DNA of 64,000 bases from NCBI RefSeq assembly GCF_034344865.1, contig NZ_CP133774.1, positions 5,456,001-5,520,000 on the forward strand, in the 5' to 3' direction. The notes under the pieces are model-generated. The model had not been told where the DNA came from and searched no databases. It worked only from the letters and a program-made list of their open reading frames with translations. The position numbers and the translations under genes are program-made. Every line of letters begins with the position of its first letter. The stretch's first letter is position 1. This document shows positions 9,214 to 19,081 of this stretch, piece by piece. This stretch comes from Pseudomonas sp. 10S4. Its GTDB lineage: Bacteria > Pseudomonadota > Gammaproteobacteria > Pseudomonadales > Pseudomonadaceae.

Positions 9214-11489
9214 CTAGGCGATAGAGTCGACGTCGAAATGGCTAGGAGCGCCAATGACGTGCCCACCAGTCATTGAAGCAACGGCTCTATCGTGACTATC
9301 CGCTTCTGGAGGCGCCATGGCCAATTGCTCAAGTGTGGTGTTGATAGTGTGAAATCTCCACCGCTCAAGGTTTATCGCTAGCGCCTCAGGTACTGCTGCA
9401 GCCAGGCCATAAACTTGAGTTTCAGTCGCCTTTGTGAATCGAAGTGTGCCTAAGCGGTCACGGGTCTCTTGAATTTTACTTCTTTCATCACTGAGCGCCC
9501 GCTTCTGCGCTTCGACCTGAGATTCCATAGCCTGCATCGTGAATTGGCGCTCTTTAGCCTCCAGCTGCTTATTGATACTCGCTAATGCATCGTCGACCCA
9601 ATGAAACTCCCGCTCGGTTACCAGGTTGCGCTTGAGCTCCTGTGATTCCTGGTAGCGCCGAAAGACAGCCCAGCAAGCTGGGATATAGCTCACGACCATT
9701 TTATGGTTAGCGTTGTCGACAATCTGGCGAAGTGTTCCGCCACGCTTCGGGAGGCCGTCTTTCTGCTGCAGCGCAACGCTGCATGCCGCATGTTCTGTAA
9801 CTGTATCGCAGCCAGGCTCCCACAAAATTGAGGACTTATGCCCATCAGCAAACGAGACTGGCATGAAATGGCGCAGCTTGCCGTGGTGGGTATAAGGCTC
9901 CCCAGTCAAATTAGCTATGCCTCCTCCAAACACTGCTAAACCAATTGGCACATTGACGAATGTCAAAATAGCTCCTGTGATGTACACCTTCTTAGAGGTG
10001 TTCATCCAGGTGGTTGGCACGCTAGGCACCGGGTCGTTGTGATTGACTGTGCGATGATGAATCAAGGCAGAAGCGGCAGTGGCAAATGTCTCATCAACAG
10101 CCCGTGGTGCGCCGTACGTATAAAGTACGATGTCATAATCATAACCCTTCCTGCGCCGTAGCATTTCGGCAAGCAAGAAGGCAACCGCACCACCCAAGCT
10201 ATGGCCAGTAATAATCACTTTTTGGCCGACATGGAATCTATCCAAGTAGCTGGTTACAAAGTTGATAACAGCCTTTGCCGATCCATAGAAACCGTTATGA
10301 ACCTTGCCTACACCTTGCTCAAAAGGAACCTGCGCGGCATCCAGGTCGCGAAGCGCATCGGGAGTGCCGGCTGTACCCCGGACAGAAAGCAAGACGATCT
10401 CATCATGGTGCGTGATGAACGCCTGAGTATCGGTACCGTTTTTCGAAACTGTGTCATCGAAAAAATGAATCTTCGCGGGATGCTCCTGACCGTTGCCAAG
10501 ACTCGGTCTATTTACCTCCGGGTAGAGATCAGGATCGAAAGGTACAATCTCCAAGCGTTTGGAGTAGGCAACCTCTTCATAGAGAGGATAATAATCCTTT
10601 CCTCCAGCTTGACCTGCATCGACCTGCCAAAGCTCTTCAAATTTTGAGAGCGTATTGCCAAACCAGTTACCGACACTTGGTTGCAAAGGAAAGCTTACCG
10701 TATCGGCTTCTAACGTATTGGTTTCCCCCGAAGCGCTTTTTAGTTCGAAGAGATCCGGCTTCTGACCAAAATCGCTATAGCTCAATGTCGCCATCAGTGC
10801 TAGCTGGTAAAGGTTCAGGGCGCAAAACTCGCTGTCGGTTGACAGGACAGGTCGCAAGGCCCTTAAAGGACGCACTTCAAGTACATGGTTTTTGTTCGGC
10901 AGGAGGCCAATTCCGTACACCCTCGCAGGTTTTGGCCCAAATCCAATCTCACCAGCTCCGACATCCTCTGGAGGCCTCTGCATCAGGTTGTGAACGTACT
11001 CATTCGGCGGAAAATCTCGGTCGACCATCGGAGGAAGGTGGCACGCATGTTTTACGAGCTCACTCACTTCGACTTGGCAGAATTCGTCAGCTTTGCTTTG
11101 AGCCGGATTAGATCTTGTACGAACACCAGACTTATTGGAAAAGCGAGTCTTCTCGGCGCGAACTTGAAGTTCAGTGATAGGCAGCGGGTAGCTCCCCTAC
11201 CGCTCAAAGCGGTATAGAAATCATCCGCCCCTACATATTCTTCACTTATTTTCAGCACAACAGGGCCACAGTAATGGTTTTCTACCTTGCCTGATCCTGT
11301 TGCATCGAGTTTTCCAGGGTAAATAACCCCTTCGTAATCTATGACTTCGTAAGCTAGGCCAGCATAGGGCTTACCATCCCCAAACTCATCAACAAGCTGA
11401 AAGCTTACTGAGTGGCCATTCATAGGGCAGGCGTGTATGCGGTTATTGAAAAACGGTTTTTCCCACGTCTTTATAGGCTTAACTGTCAT
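9214..11489 (-). pseudogene. T6SS class 3 lipase effector, one frameshift
   Basis: Repaired, this is a protein of about 758 residues. The N-terminal part (11489 to about 11195) has a small domain beginning MTVKPIKTWEKPF. The main part carries an alpha/beta-hydrolase lipase core with the nucleophile elbow VIITGHSLGGA, a probable catalytic Asp in NHNDPVPSVP and a His in HHGKLRHF, then a long coiled-coil C-terminus. The frame changes in the C-run at 11194-11197 on the plus strand: one more base gives SGRGSYPLPITELQVRAEK and continuous translation into MSELVKHACHLPP. The start overlaps the stop of the lipoprotein gene upstream (ATGA). Position behind vgrG, a DUF4123 adaptor and lipoproteins marks it as a T6SS-delivered phospholipase/lipase acting on target membranes. 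The frameshift may be a sequencing artefact. Confidence 0.83.
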
Positions 11490-12286
11490 GGAGTGACGTC
11501 CTTGTTTTCAGTGCATCCAGGATAAATTGTGCAGCTTTTGCCATCCGGCATAATGAAGCTGCTGAAGTCCTTGTCGCTGCCATAGCAAAATGCGTACTGA
11601 TCCTTAAATCCTTTACCCATGCAGCGTTTCCAGCCATTAGGTACTTTGACCCAAGTGTCGTCGATGGCAGGCTTTTCCTCATCCGCCAGATTGATTTTCA
11701 ACCTTACGGTCTTATCTGGCAGCTGATCTAGGGTAAACGCGGCAGATGGCTTACCTGGTATTGGCTTTCCAGCCTGGTCGTATGTTTTACAGCCGAGAAT
11801 TTTTGTCAGTCGACGCAAGCCACCAGCAGTCCGGAACATCCATTGGCACTGGCCAGAAAACTCGCTCTCGCCTGCTGTGTTGAAGACACCTTTGTCCATG
11901 TTCAAGAGATCCTCGCGCACGGAAATTCCCGCCGAGTCTCTCCCCATGTCTCCGAAATCATCACCATAGGTAGCATTGATTTCCAGGTCTATCTGATTGA
12001 TCACCAACTCACAGCCCTTACTAGAGCGTCGTATTTCAATCTGCGAATCCGGTTTGTATTCCTTACGCCACTCACGGTTGAATTGCGGATTTAGATTGTC
12101 GCGCTTAGCCAAGTCGCACGTTTGGCCTTTGGCTGGCACGTAACTCACCGTCGCCACGTAGGCGAAATTTTTCGGTAGATCAGCAGTGAAGGTGAAGGTG
12201 TTCGACTTGTCAGACGCCGTGGCTGTGCAGCCAACCAAAAGCATCATACAACCCGTAAAAGTCAGCCCCAGAACTGCACTTTTCAC
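11486..12286 (-). CDS. Lipoprotein, candidate lipase immunity (copy 1)
   Basis: The product has 266 residues and starts at a GTG preceded by AGGAGA. A signal peptide ends in a lipobox (LLVGC), so the mature protein should be lipid-anchored and periplasm-facing. No known domain is recognised; cysteines are frequent in the C-terminal half. It lies between the DUF4123 adaptor and the lipase effector and overlaps the latter by four bases, the usual place for an immunity gene to a periplasm-acting lipase. It is a near-duplicate of the gene at 12327-13127: the signal peptide and first two thirds are almost identical, while the C-terminal 85 residues differ at many positions. The lipoprotein call is firm; the immunity role is inferred from position. 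Confidence 0.75.
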   Translation of the reverse strand: MKSAVLGLTFTGCMMLLVGCTATASDKSNTFTFTADLPKNFAYVATVSYVPAKGQTCDLAKRDNLNPQFNREWRKEYKPDSQIEIRRSSKGCELVINQIDLEINATYGDDFGDMGRDSAGISVREDLLNMDKGVFNTAGESEFSGQCQWMFRTAGGLRRLTKILGCKTYDQAGKPIPGKPSAAFTLDQLPDKTVRLKINLADEEKPAIDDTWVKVPNGWKRCMGKGFKDQYAFCYGSDKDFSSFIMPDGKSCTIYPGCTENKDVTP

Positions 12287-13104
12287 AAGGTTTCTCCTCT
12301 TGTCATGTGCAGATTTTCTATATGCGTCATGGGGTTTTTTTCTTATTTTCGTTGCAGCCGGGGTAGATGGTGCAACTACGGCCGTCTGGCATGAGGAAAG
12401 TGCTGAAATCCTTCTCATTACCACGACAAAATGCGTACTGATCCTTGAATCCTTTGCCCATGCAGCGCTTCCAGCCATCGCTTACTTTGACCCAGGTATC
12501 CTTCATGTAAGGTCGCTCTTCATCAGCGAGATTAATTTTCAACCGTACGGTCTTACCAGGGAGTTGATCCAGGGTGTAGGCGACTGAGGGCTTACCTGGT
12601 ATTGGCTTTCCAGCCTGGTCGTATGTTTTACAGTCGAGAATTTTTGTCAGTCGACGCAAGCCACCAGCAGTCCGGAACATCCATTGGCACTGGCCAGAAA
12701 ACTCGCTCTCGCCTGCTGTGTTGAAGACACCTTTGTCCATGTTCAAGAGATCCTCGCGCACGGAAATTCCCGCCGAGTCTCTCCCCATGTCTCCGAAATC
12801 ATCACCATAGGTAGCATTGATTTCCAGGTCTATCTGATTGATCACCAACTCACAGCCCTTACTTGAGCGTCGTATTTCAATCTGCGAATCCGGTTTGTAT
12901 TCCTTACGCCACTCACGGTTGAATTGCGGATTTAGATTGTCGCGCTTAGCCAAGTCGCACGTTTGGCCTTTGGCTGGCACGTAACTCACCGTCGCCACGT
13001 AGGCGAAATTTTTCGGTAGATCCGCAGTGAAGGTGAAGGTGTTCGACTTGTCAGACGCCGTGGCTGTGCAGCCAACCAAAAGCATCATGCAACCCGTAAA
13101 AGTC
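11754..13104 (-). repeat. Tandem duplication with near-identical 0.5-kb tract
   Basis: The segments 11754-12263 and 12595-13104 are near-identical, with only a handful of scattered substitutions seen by eye (for example near 11791, 12021 and 12181 in copy 1). The coding sequence on the C-terminal side of each copy is clearly diverged, so the identity is mosaic rather than uniform. Confidence 0.85.
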
Positions 13105-13127
13105 AGACCAAAAAATGCACGGTTCAT
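12327..13127 (-). CDS. Lipoprotein, candidate lipase immunity (copy 2)
   Basis: This 266-residue lipoprotein has the same lipobox (LLVGC) and layout as copy 1, exactly the same length, and starts at an ATG with AAGGGA seven bases upstream. Differences from copy 1 cluster in the C-terminal third, for example SVAYTLDQLPGK versus SAAFTLDQLPDK. It follows the DUF4123 gene by 25 bases and precedes copy 1 by 40. Tandem immunity paralogues are common in T6SS lipase loci, where extra copies can protect against related effectors. The duplicated structure is seen directly; function is inferred from neighbours. Confidence 0.75.
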   Translation of the reverse strand: MNRAFFGLTFTGCMMLLVGCTATASDKSNTFTFTADLPKNFAYVATVSYVPAKGQTCDLAKRDNLNPQFNREWRKEYKPDSQIEIRRSSKGCELVINQIDLEINATYGDDFGDMGRDSAGISVREDLLNMDKGVFNTAGESEFSGQCQWMFRTAGGLRRLTKILDCKTYDQAGKPIPGKPSVAYTLDQLPGKTVRLKINLADEERPYMKDTWVKVSDGWKRCMGKGFKDQYAFCRGNEKDFSTFLMPDGRSCTIYPGCNENKKKTP

Positions 13128-13152
13128 AAGCTTTTCCCTTGAGCGACAGATT

Positions 13153-14001
13153 TCATACCGAAACCTCGCCCTGCCAGTAGAGCGACTCTTCATAAATGCG
13201 CTCGAAGTGTGCTGTTGGCGTTTCGGCGTGGTGCGGGAACCATGACTTAGGCAGGTGATACTCCGGGGCCTTCAAACTCTGATCGACAAAGAAGTGAAGC
13301 TGCTCCGGCTCCTTCCAGCCCCAGCTGCGAGCCAGTTCCAGCTGTGTGCGCAACCAAGCATCAAAATTTTCCTGCTCAGCAAGCTTGGCTAGCGTCTCGG
13401 TGTGCTCGACCATGAGGTAGCGACGGATATTATCAAACTCTACAGCCGCGCTAGCTGCCTCAGATTGAGGAATGGTCAGCCACGCAGGACTGGCTGGTAA
13501 TGGGTGCTCGCCAGGATTGGAGTTTTCCGTGACAGCCCACTGCGAACCGTCCCAGTAACACACACTGGATATTGGCCCGAGGTATTCAAGGTACTGATCA
13601 GCATTGAGGTGAGTCAGGGCGCGAGTCAGCACTCTGTTGTCGTGGAGTCTGTAGATGGCCTGATTTGGGCGCTCGCCGGCCACAAGACGCTCACGCATAT
13701 GAGTCGCGATAACTTCGACATCATGAATCGGAGAACTGGCAAACCAACCCCAGTTACGCTCAGGGCTCGTGATCAAATCCTTAATCAAAGGGAGATCGGC
13801 TTCCACGAGCTGAAAAATGAAAGGGCCGGAATCCGCCAAGGAGCTGGCTGGCGTACCCAAGAACAAATTCCGGAACCGGTCGTTTGAAACCGAATTGATC
13901 AGCGCGTCACGCTCCTCGATCTGGCCATCGGAGTCGAGAACCAGATAAAGGGACAACCTAAGTTTGGTTTGTGCGCTCGACCAGAGTTGAGGCGTAATCA
14001 T
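13153..14001 (-). CDS. DUF4123 T6SS effector adaptor (Tap/Tec type)
   Basis: The 282-residue protein matches DUF4123 adaptors, which load an effector onto its cognate VgrG spike. Recognisable features are the early LYLVLDSDGQ strand, the GWFASSP motif near residue 84 and the R-D-x-R-V-L-like LHDNRVLTRAL segment. The ATG overlaps the vgrG stop codon by four bases (ATGA) and the lipoprotein genes follow, an order typical of vgrG-adaptor-effector/immunity operons. It is expected to act in the cytoplasm and to bind the lipase encoded downstream. The open frame extends seven codons further upstream, but the coupled ATG is favoured. Confidence 0.85.
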   Translation of the reverse strand: MITPQLWSSAQTKLRLSLYLVLDSDGQIEERDALINSVSNDRFRNLFLGTPASSLADSGPFIFQLVEADLPLIKDLITSPERNWGWFASSPIHDVEVIATHMRERLVAGERPNQAIYRLHDNRVLTRALTHLNADQYLEYLGPISSVCYWDGSQWAVTENSNPGEHPLPASPAWLTIPQSEAASAAVEFDNIRRYLMVEHTETLAKLAEQENFDAWLRTQLELARSWGWKEPEQLHFFVDQSLKAPEYHLPKSWFPHHAETPTAHFERIYEESLYWQGEVSV

Positions 14002-16025
14002 GCTATCTCTCCAATTTTGCATTGGCCATTCAGGCAGGCCTCACAGAGCGGACAAAAGTCCGCCGCCTGTTGCTTGGCAGCGGCAACGATAGAGCGCGGG
14101 CTGGCGATAATTGTGGGGACTTCGGTCGATAGAGCCTGCAGGGCCTGTAGAGGTGAAACACCCGCCATCGGCGACCCGCCCTGTACGATTGGTACGCTAC
14201 TGAAGATCCCGCCAGAGCTAATCACAATGTGGTTACCACCGGCCTGAAGCGTGAGACTCATACCTGCGTTGATAACAACGTTTTCAGCGGTGACGTGAGC
14301 CTGAGATCCAGCCTGAACAACCAGGGTTCCGCCCGACGTGACGCTAGTGTCTCCAGTAACCGAAATCAGCTCATTGCCACCGATGACTGTGTTTCGCACA
14401 CCATTGGTGGTGTGCGTCTCGTCACCCTTTATGAGGCTTGAGCTGTTGCGGCCCACTTGGGAGGATCGATCATTTCCAATATGACTTACGCTATCGTTGA
14501 GGATCAGTTCCTCAAAGTCGCGTTGGGCCCGCAGGTAAATCTTCTCCTGTCCGGCACGATCCTCTACCGACACTTCGCTGAAGCCGCCATTGTGCGGAGA
14601 GCTGTGCGTACGAAGCACGGTCTTCGTTTTATTCGCCGGCAGCGGGTAGGCCGGAGCGTTTACCTTGTTCGTGACGCAACCTGTGATTAGGGGCTTGTCA
14701 GGATCCCCTTCCAGATAGGTGACAACGACTTCCATCCCAATACGTGGGACAGTCACCGAACCAAATCCCTCTCCTGCCCAGCTTGAGGCCACTCTCAACC
14801 AACAGCTGCTGTGATCGCTATTCAGCTCTGCCCTGTCCCAGTGGAATTCGACTTTGACGCGACCATATTCGTCGCAAAAGATCTCTTCATTAGCCGGGCC
14901 AGTAACACGAGCCGTCTGACTCACCAGGACAGATCTACGCTCAGGCATTGGCGGACGGTAAAATACATCCCACGGAATCGCACTGAAGGTATTGCGGTAG
15001 CCCTGAGTGAAGCCATCCGCTGGGCTGGTATCACTTGTAACGGACTCCTCAAGCGCTTGGGGTTGCTTGCCTTCGTGCTTAACACCTACCAGCAACCATA
15101 AGTCGTTGCAAAGCTTGCGCGGGTGCTCAACCAGATTGAAAAAATGGCCGCTACGCAATGTAGGCTGATCGCTACTCCCTTCAGCCAATTGGTAGTCGAC
15201 GCGATGTCGCTCAAGCCCCTGCTGGGCGAGCTGCTTACCAAGCTTTTCATTCTCGATTAGCTCGGGATAGCGATAATCCTCCAGCTTTGGAGTGAACTCG
15301 GCAGTGAAAGCGCTCTCAAGCAGTACGCTGGGGCGCTTGAGATCGTAGCCACGACGCGTTGTGGTGCTGGTGCGGGTACTGAAGCGCATCGAGAACTGGC
15401 TGACCACTTGCTTGTCTGCAGCGAGCCCTGAGCCCTGCTGGTAAGCGGTATCGCCAAGCTTTGGGAAGAAGGTCTGATCATCCGTGAACACCAAATGATG
15501 ACCATCCTGACTGTGCTGGTGATGCCAGGCGATGCCGTCCTCGGCACACAGCCGCTGGATGAACTCGTAATCACTTTCCCCGTACTGAGTGCAGTACTCG
15601 CGAACGGGGCTGGTGGAGACGTTAAAATTGAAGGTATCTGACTGAATCCCGTGCCCATTCAGTACCTGTGCGACGATTTGCGGGACGGTCAGATTCTGGA
15701 AAATACGTTGGTTGTAGCTGAACTGCAGGTAGTGCAAAGCTGGAACCAGCGTCAAGTGATAGCGGGTAAGACGCTTTCCGGCGTCACCGACTAGAACGTC
15801 TTCGATGAGCCCGTGAATGCCTTCTCCGTTCAGCCCGAACTGAAGAAATGCCTGCTGACTGAGCAGACTCTCTAGGTCAAAGTCAGGGTACTCGCTAACC
15901 AGTTCAACTTTTATCGCATAGAGGGTACTGATGGCTTCAGCGCCATCAAACGCCAGTACTTTGAAATCGTTCCGAACGGAAGGGATCAGTAATGCAAAGT
16001 GCGCGGAATTTGCAGGCGCAAACAT
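13998..16025 (-). CDS. vgrG: T6SS spike protein VgrG (TssI)
   Basis: This 675-residue spike protein has the gp27/gp44-like N-terminal region (MFAPANSAHFALLIPS onward), the gp5-like OB region with the conserved DEYGRVKVEFHWDR and SWAGEGFGS, and a repetitive beta-helical stalk (VTGDTSVTSGGTLVVQAG). The end is unusual: a Cys-rich tip containing CPLCEACLNGQC, which could bind metal or the adaptor. The start follows AAGGATAAGCTT. Unlike the second VgrG at 45.5 kb it lacks a DUF2345 extension. The downstream adaptor gene overlaps by four bases, so this VgrG is probably dedicated to the lipase. No core T6SS genes occur in the window. Confidence 0.92.
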   Translation of the reverse strand: MFAPANSAHFALLIPSVRNDFKVLAFDGAEAISTLYAIKVELVSEYPDFDLESLLSQQAFLQFGLNGEGIHGLIEDVLVGDAGKRLTRYHLTLVPALHYLQFSYNQRIFQNLTVPQIVAQVLNGHGIQSDTFNFNVSTSPVREYCTQYGESDYEFIQRLCAEDGIAWHHQHSQDGHHLVFTDDQTFFPKLGDTAYQQGSGLAADKQVVSQFSMRFSTRTSTTTRRGYDLKRPSVLLESAFTAEFTPKLEDYRYPELIENEKLGKQLAQQGLERHRVDYQLAEGSSDQPTLRSGHFFNLVEHPRKLCNDLWLLVGVKHEGKQPQALEESVTSDTSPADGFTQGYRNTFSAIPWDVFYRPPMPERRSVLVSQTARVTGPANEEIFCDEYGRVKVEFHWDRAELNSDHSSCWLRVASSWAGEGFGSVTVPRIGMEVVVTYLEGDPDKPLITGCVTNKVNAPAYPLPANKTKTVLRTHSSPHNGGFSEVSVEDRAGQEKIYLRAQRDFEELILNDSVSHIGNDRSSQVGRNSSSLIKGDETHTTNGVRNTVIGGNELISVTGDTSVTSGGTLVVQAGSQAHVTAENVVINAGMSLTLQAGGNHIVISSGGIFSSVPIVQGGSPMAGVSPLQALQALSTEVPTIIASPRSIVAAAKQQAADFCPLCEACLNGQCKIGEIA

Positions 16026-16035
16026 AAGCTTATCC

Positions 16036-16570
16036 TTAAGCCGAAAAATGAGAATGAGGAGTTTTGATGCACTCTATTCTGAGAGCTGGTAGCCGCTTCG
16101 AATGAACCGATATCCATCAACGCAGTTGGCTTGAGAAAGGGCTCATTATCTTCAGCAGTGCAGCGGTCTCCACAGGACACACCAGCAGCAATAGGAGCCA
16201 CACCGACTAGAAGAGTTCCGAGTGCAGCAGGTAAAGTGCTACCACAGATTTTTTTGAGGGGGATGTTCGCGTCCGCATCTGTTTCACGACCACCAATAAT
16301 GGAAAGCTCGGCGTAGTTGGCCATTCTCTCGACAGGGATATTCCCGGCTGGTTTCTTGTGGTTGGCCACACCGCCAGGGAGGTCACAGCTCCTTACGAAC
16401 ATACAGCCCACGGCGCTGGGCGCAGCGTCTTGCTTCGATGGGTAGTTTTTGTATTCCGTCCAATACGGAGCATGAATATCAACAGATGCAACACACCAGG
16501 TGCAGCAGTTTTTAGGCGTGTTTGGCAAGCTGTTTTTGGCACATAACCACTCATGCAGCTTCCTTTTCAT
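16036..16570 (-). CDS. Uncharacterised gene upstream of vgrG, 3' end frameshifted
   Basis: I do not recognise this protein of about 178 residues. It is rich in cysteine (TPKNCCTWCVAS, GCMFVRSCDLPGG, GVSCGDRC) and has a hydrophobic, possibly membrane-inserting segment LPAALGTLLVGVAPIAAG. The uninterrupted frame runs past the vgrG start. A nearby frame ends at a TAA (16036) just before the vgrG ribosome-binding site, which would be a natural operon junction, so a one-base indel near 16080 is likely. It heads the lipase island and may belong to the same secreted complex. Confidence 0.5.
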
Positions 16571-16846
16571 CCATGGGGAATCCGGCCTGTAGCTGGGCAG
16601 AATGACTTTACTTGGAAGCGCTAGCGCAATGCTGTAGGAACATTCCTAAATGTCATGCTCCGATTTCCTTTCCATGTCATAGCTGGCTAAAGGATACCCG
16701 CTCTCGTGCTAGTTATAGAATGGTGGCGATTGGCCGCTGACTCGGAAGACTAAAAATCCACGTCGAGAAATTGGCTGTCCATTCGTAACCGTCCGGGCAA
16801 CATACCTTCCTGATGCCATCGCATAAGGCGATGGCTTAGCCATTCG
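16571..16846. other. Intergenic, putative promoter of the T6SS lipase island
   Basis: No coding frame is credible here. The segment precedes the first gene of the minus-strand island and should contain its promoter; I could not fix -10/-35 or sigma-54 elements with confidence. Confidence 0.35.
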
Positions 16847-17062
16847 CTAAGCAAGCACGAACTGCTTCATCGCTGCCATCATTGCAATGACCAAAACGGC
16901 TAGCCCAATCGCAGACGTCCATTGGGCTGAAGGGCTTTCTGAAAACCAGGAGCCTTTAGCGGGGTATTTCCCTAGGGTAAGGGCCTTCATCAAAGGCCAG
17001 CCGATAGGGAAGCAAATCGCTTGGAAAACAAAGTCAGCCAGTACACCCAATAGTTCACTCAC
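16847..17062 (-). CDS. Small membrane protein, 71 residues
   Basis: This is a short protein with two hydrophobic segments, one near residues 7-25 (LADFVFQAICFPIGWPL) and one near residues 49-69 (AIGLAVLVIAMMAAMK), joined by a polar loop. It begins at GTG. It resembles small conserved inner-membrane proteins of Pseudomonas but no function is known. It stands alone, beside the T6SS lipase island. Confidence 0.55.
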   Translation of the reverse strand: MSELLGVLADFVFQAICFPIGWPLMKALTLGKYPAKGSWFSESPSAQWTSAIGLAVLVIAMMAAMKQFVLA

Positions 17063-17272
17063 AGGCCAGATCCCGCTGAATTACCAGTCCTTAAAGCTTA
17101 ATCATGCTGCTCCAACCTAGCGATGACAAGGGGGAACCGATGGGCAAACGATACCGAGCTAACTGCTTGCATATCAGTTGATATCTGGCGGAATCACGCA
17201 AGGTGACTTGGCTGAACGCTTACAGATATCACGTACCTAGAAAGCACGAAGGCGAACGATGGAGCTTCAGAG

Positions 17273-17614
17273 ATGAGTCTCACCACTCCTGACGGTCGCT
17301 ACTTTGTGGTCAAAGGGCAGCTCTGGCGATGCAGCAACCCATCGCTGAGGGAGGATGTGCGGCACCAACTCGTCGACGGACTCATGGCGGCCCGTCGTGA
17401 GGTAAAAGCAGCGAAGGTCTCCGGCGATCATGCGCAGCTAACGACGGCAAGGGCACGCGTTCAAACGGCCAAGGTTGCGCTGGGAGAGCGAGGGCCGGTT
17501 TGGTGGGTCGGTGGGAGTCCTAATTTCAATAGATGTCAGGTCGCCAATACACCCTATGCTGATTGGTATCCCTCATTGAGAGCTGCAAACTTCAGAACAC
17601 CAGGGGAAAAATGA
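17273..17614 (+). CDS. Conserved hypothetical protein
   Basis: The 113-residue protein begins with a beta-rich segment (DGRYFVVKGQLWRCSNPSL), continues with a charged helical segment (ARREVKAAKVSG to ARVQTAKVALGERGP) and ends in a conserved WWVGGSPNFNR and NTPYADWY. Proteins of this pattern occur widely in proteobacteria without assigned function. A weak purine-rich site precedes the ATG. It is not part of an obvious operon. Confidence 0.65.
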   Translation: MSLTTPDGRYFVVKGQLWRCSNPSLREDVRHQLVDGLMAARREVKAAKVSGDHAQLTTARARVQTAKVALGERGPVWWVGGSPNFNRCQVANTPYADWYPSLRAANFRTPGEK

Positions 17615-17732
17615 GCTGGGGAAAAGAACAGCAGCAGCGCGGCACCCCAGAGCATTTATGTTTATGGATACCCGCTCGATTGAGAGGCCGCAGAGTCAAC
17701 ACCGCTGTGTTAACCCTGGGCTTGCTGAGAGT

Positions 17733-18467
17733 CTATTTTTCCTGCTCTATTTGGCTCGCTTTTTCGAGTCTCAGCCGGCTGGACGCAGTCAGCTTCTGAA
17801 GCCCCAATTCCCGCGCCATGGCGTGGAGCAATGTCTCCCCTTCTTTCCCTTTGGCGCGAAGTTCCCAAACCAATGCTGCCAGCTCTTCACCGCAGATCTC
17901 ATCAACCGGGCGGATGCTCGACTCATCTCCTGGGCGCCGGCAGACAACGGTAGATGAATCACTAAGATGGTTCGGCCAATAGAAATCCCCAACACTATCA
18001 ATCGTCATACGGTGCGCATTTTGCGCCATCACTGACACTCTTTCTCGGATCTTGGAGCCGGTACGCACCCAACCATGAGCCCTGGCAATTCGCCGAGCAA
18101 GAATTACATCGAGAATAGGCCCTTCTTCGCTGATCACGTGCTCGATGAACGCGCTTAAAACGCCTGAGTAACTCGCTTCAAAAAACGCATCCGGATCCAC
18201 CCCTAGGACAGTGGAAGCAGGATCTGACTCTCGGTAGTAAACAACCTCCACCGGAGAGTAATGCGATTGGGGGCTCCTCACAGGCTGAGGTGCTGAAGCC
18301 ACTGCTGCGTATTGCTGGCTCTGAGGAGCATCTGCCTCGTCATTGGCACTTTTCAGCGACTCAGTGATTGAACCTGTGACCTCCTCGATCAACTCAACGA
18401 CCTTCAGTTCGAGGGCATGGTGGATTTCATGGGGGAGCCGTCCCTTGAGTGGCCCTCCAATATGATG
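17733..18467 (-). pseudogene. C-terminal remnant of DUF4011/DUF3320-type helicase
   Basis: The frame is open for about 244 codons and contains a DUF3320-like domain: ILDVILARRIARAHGW followed by RTGSKIRERV, then VGDFYWP. DUF3320 normally ends very large superfamily 1 helicase/nuclease proteins (DUF4011 type) found in defence islands. Here it begins abruptly after a stop at 18468-18470 and no helicase motifs exist upstream, so most of the gene is missing. It marks the left border of an accessory region with several other remnants. Confidence 0.6.
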
Positions 18468-18560
18468 TCATCGCGTGAAAACCCAAATCAAAGCTGGATA
18501 TCGGAAGCCCAAGCGGTGAGATCAGACTGCTGAATATACGAGGATAGAGGTAGCAATTGG

Positions 18561-18875
18561 CTAGGTGCCAGATATTTGAGGATCCATGTCGATTACAACC
18601 ATTTTCTCAGCGGTCTCAACCTCCATGCTCGATAGATCAGCCCACGGCTCAACTGCTTCGTAAGTGGCAACGATGCGCCCCCTGCAAATAATATCCTCAT
18701 AGCACGCCACTACGTCCTCCAGCCCCCTTCCGACCTTGGAATGACCACAGTCAACTCGGGGTCGAAAGCTTCCAATGCTCTGATCAATTCTCCAACTTTC
18801 ATTTACTTCATCTCGCTCAAGGAGCGTGGCAAACCGGATGATAGCGGCGTCCACATTTGGGCTCGTCTGGGGCAC
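18561..18875 (-). CDS. Hypothetical protein, possibly cut by a nonsense codon
   Basis: This is a 104-codon frame starting at GTG. The same frame continues upstream past a TGA at 18897-18899 into a coding-like stretch (PLVLDVEVNLDTPLLAAG), so the real protein may be longer and interrupted. No domain is recognised. Confidence 0.35.
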   Translation of the reverse strand: MPQTSPNVDAAIIRFATLLERDEVNESWRIDQSIGSFRPRVDCGHSKVGRGLEDVVACYEDIICRGRIVATYEAVEPWADLSSMEVETAEKMVVIDMDPQISGT

Positions 18876-19081
18876 TTTGATTCCCGCCTCGAGTGTGCCT
18901 CACTCGCCTGCAGCCAGGAGCGGTGTATCAAGGTTGACTTCAACATCAAGGACTAGCGGTCGAATACCCTGTGCAGCCAGTTGACATCAAATTTACCGTC
19001 GCCGTATCGCCCAGCGGAGCACCAACGTTTGTACGCACTAAAATCCAGTCCGCTGAGGTTCTTCGCTAGATGGCTTGCTTT

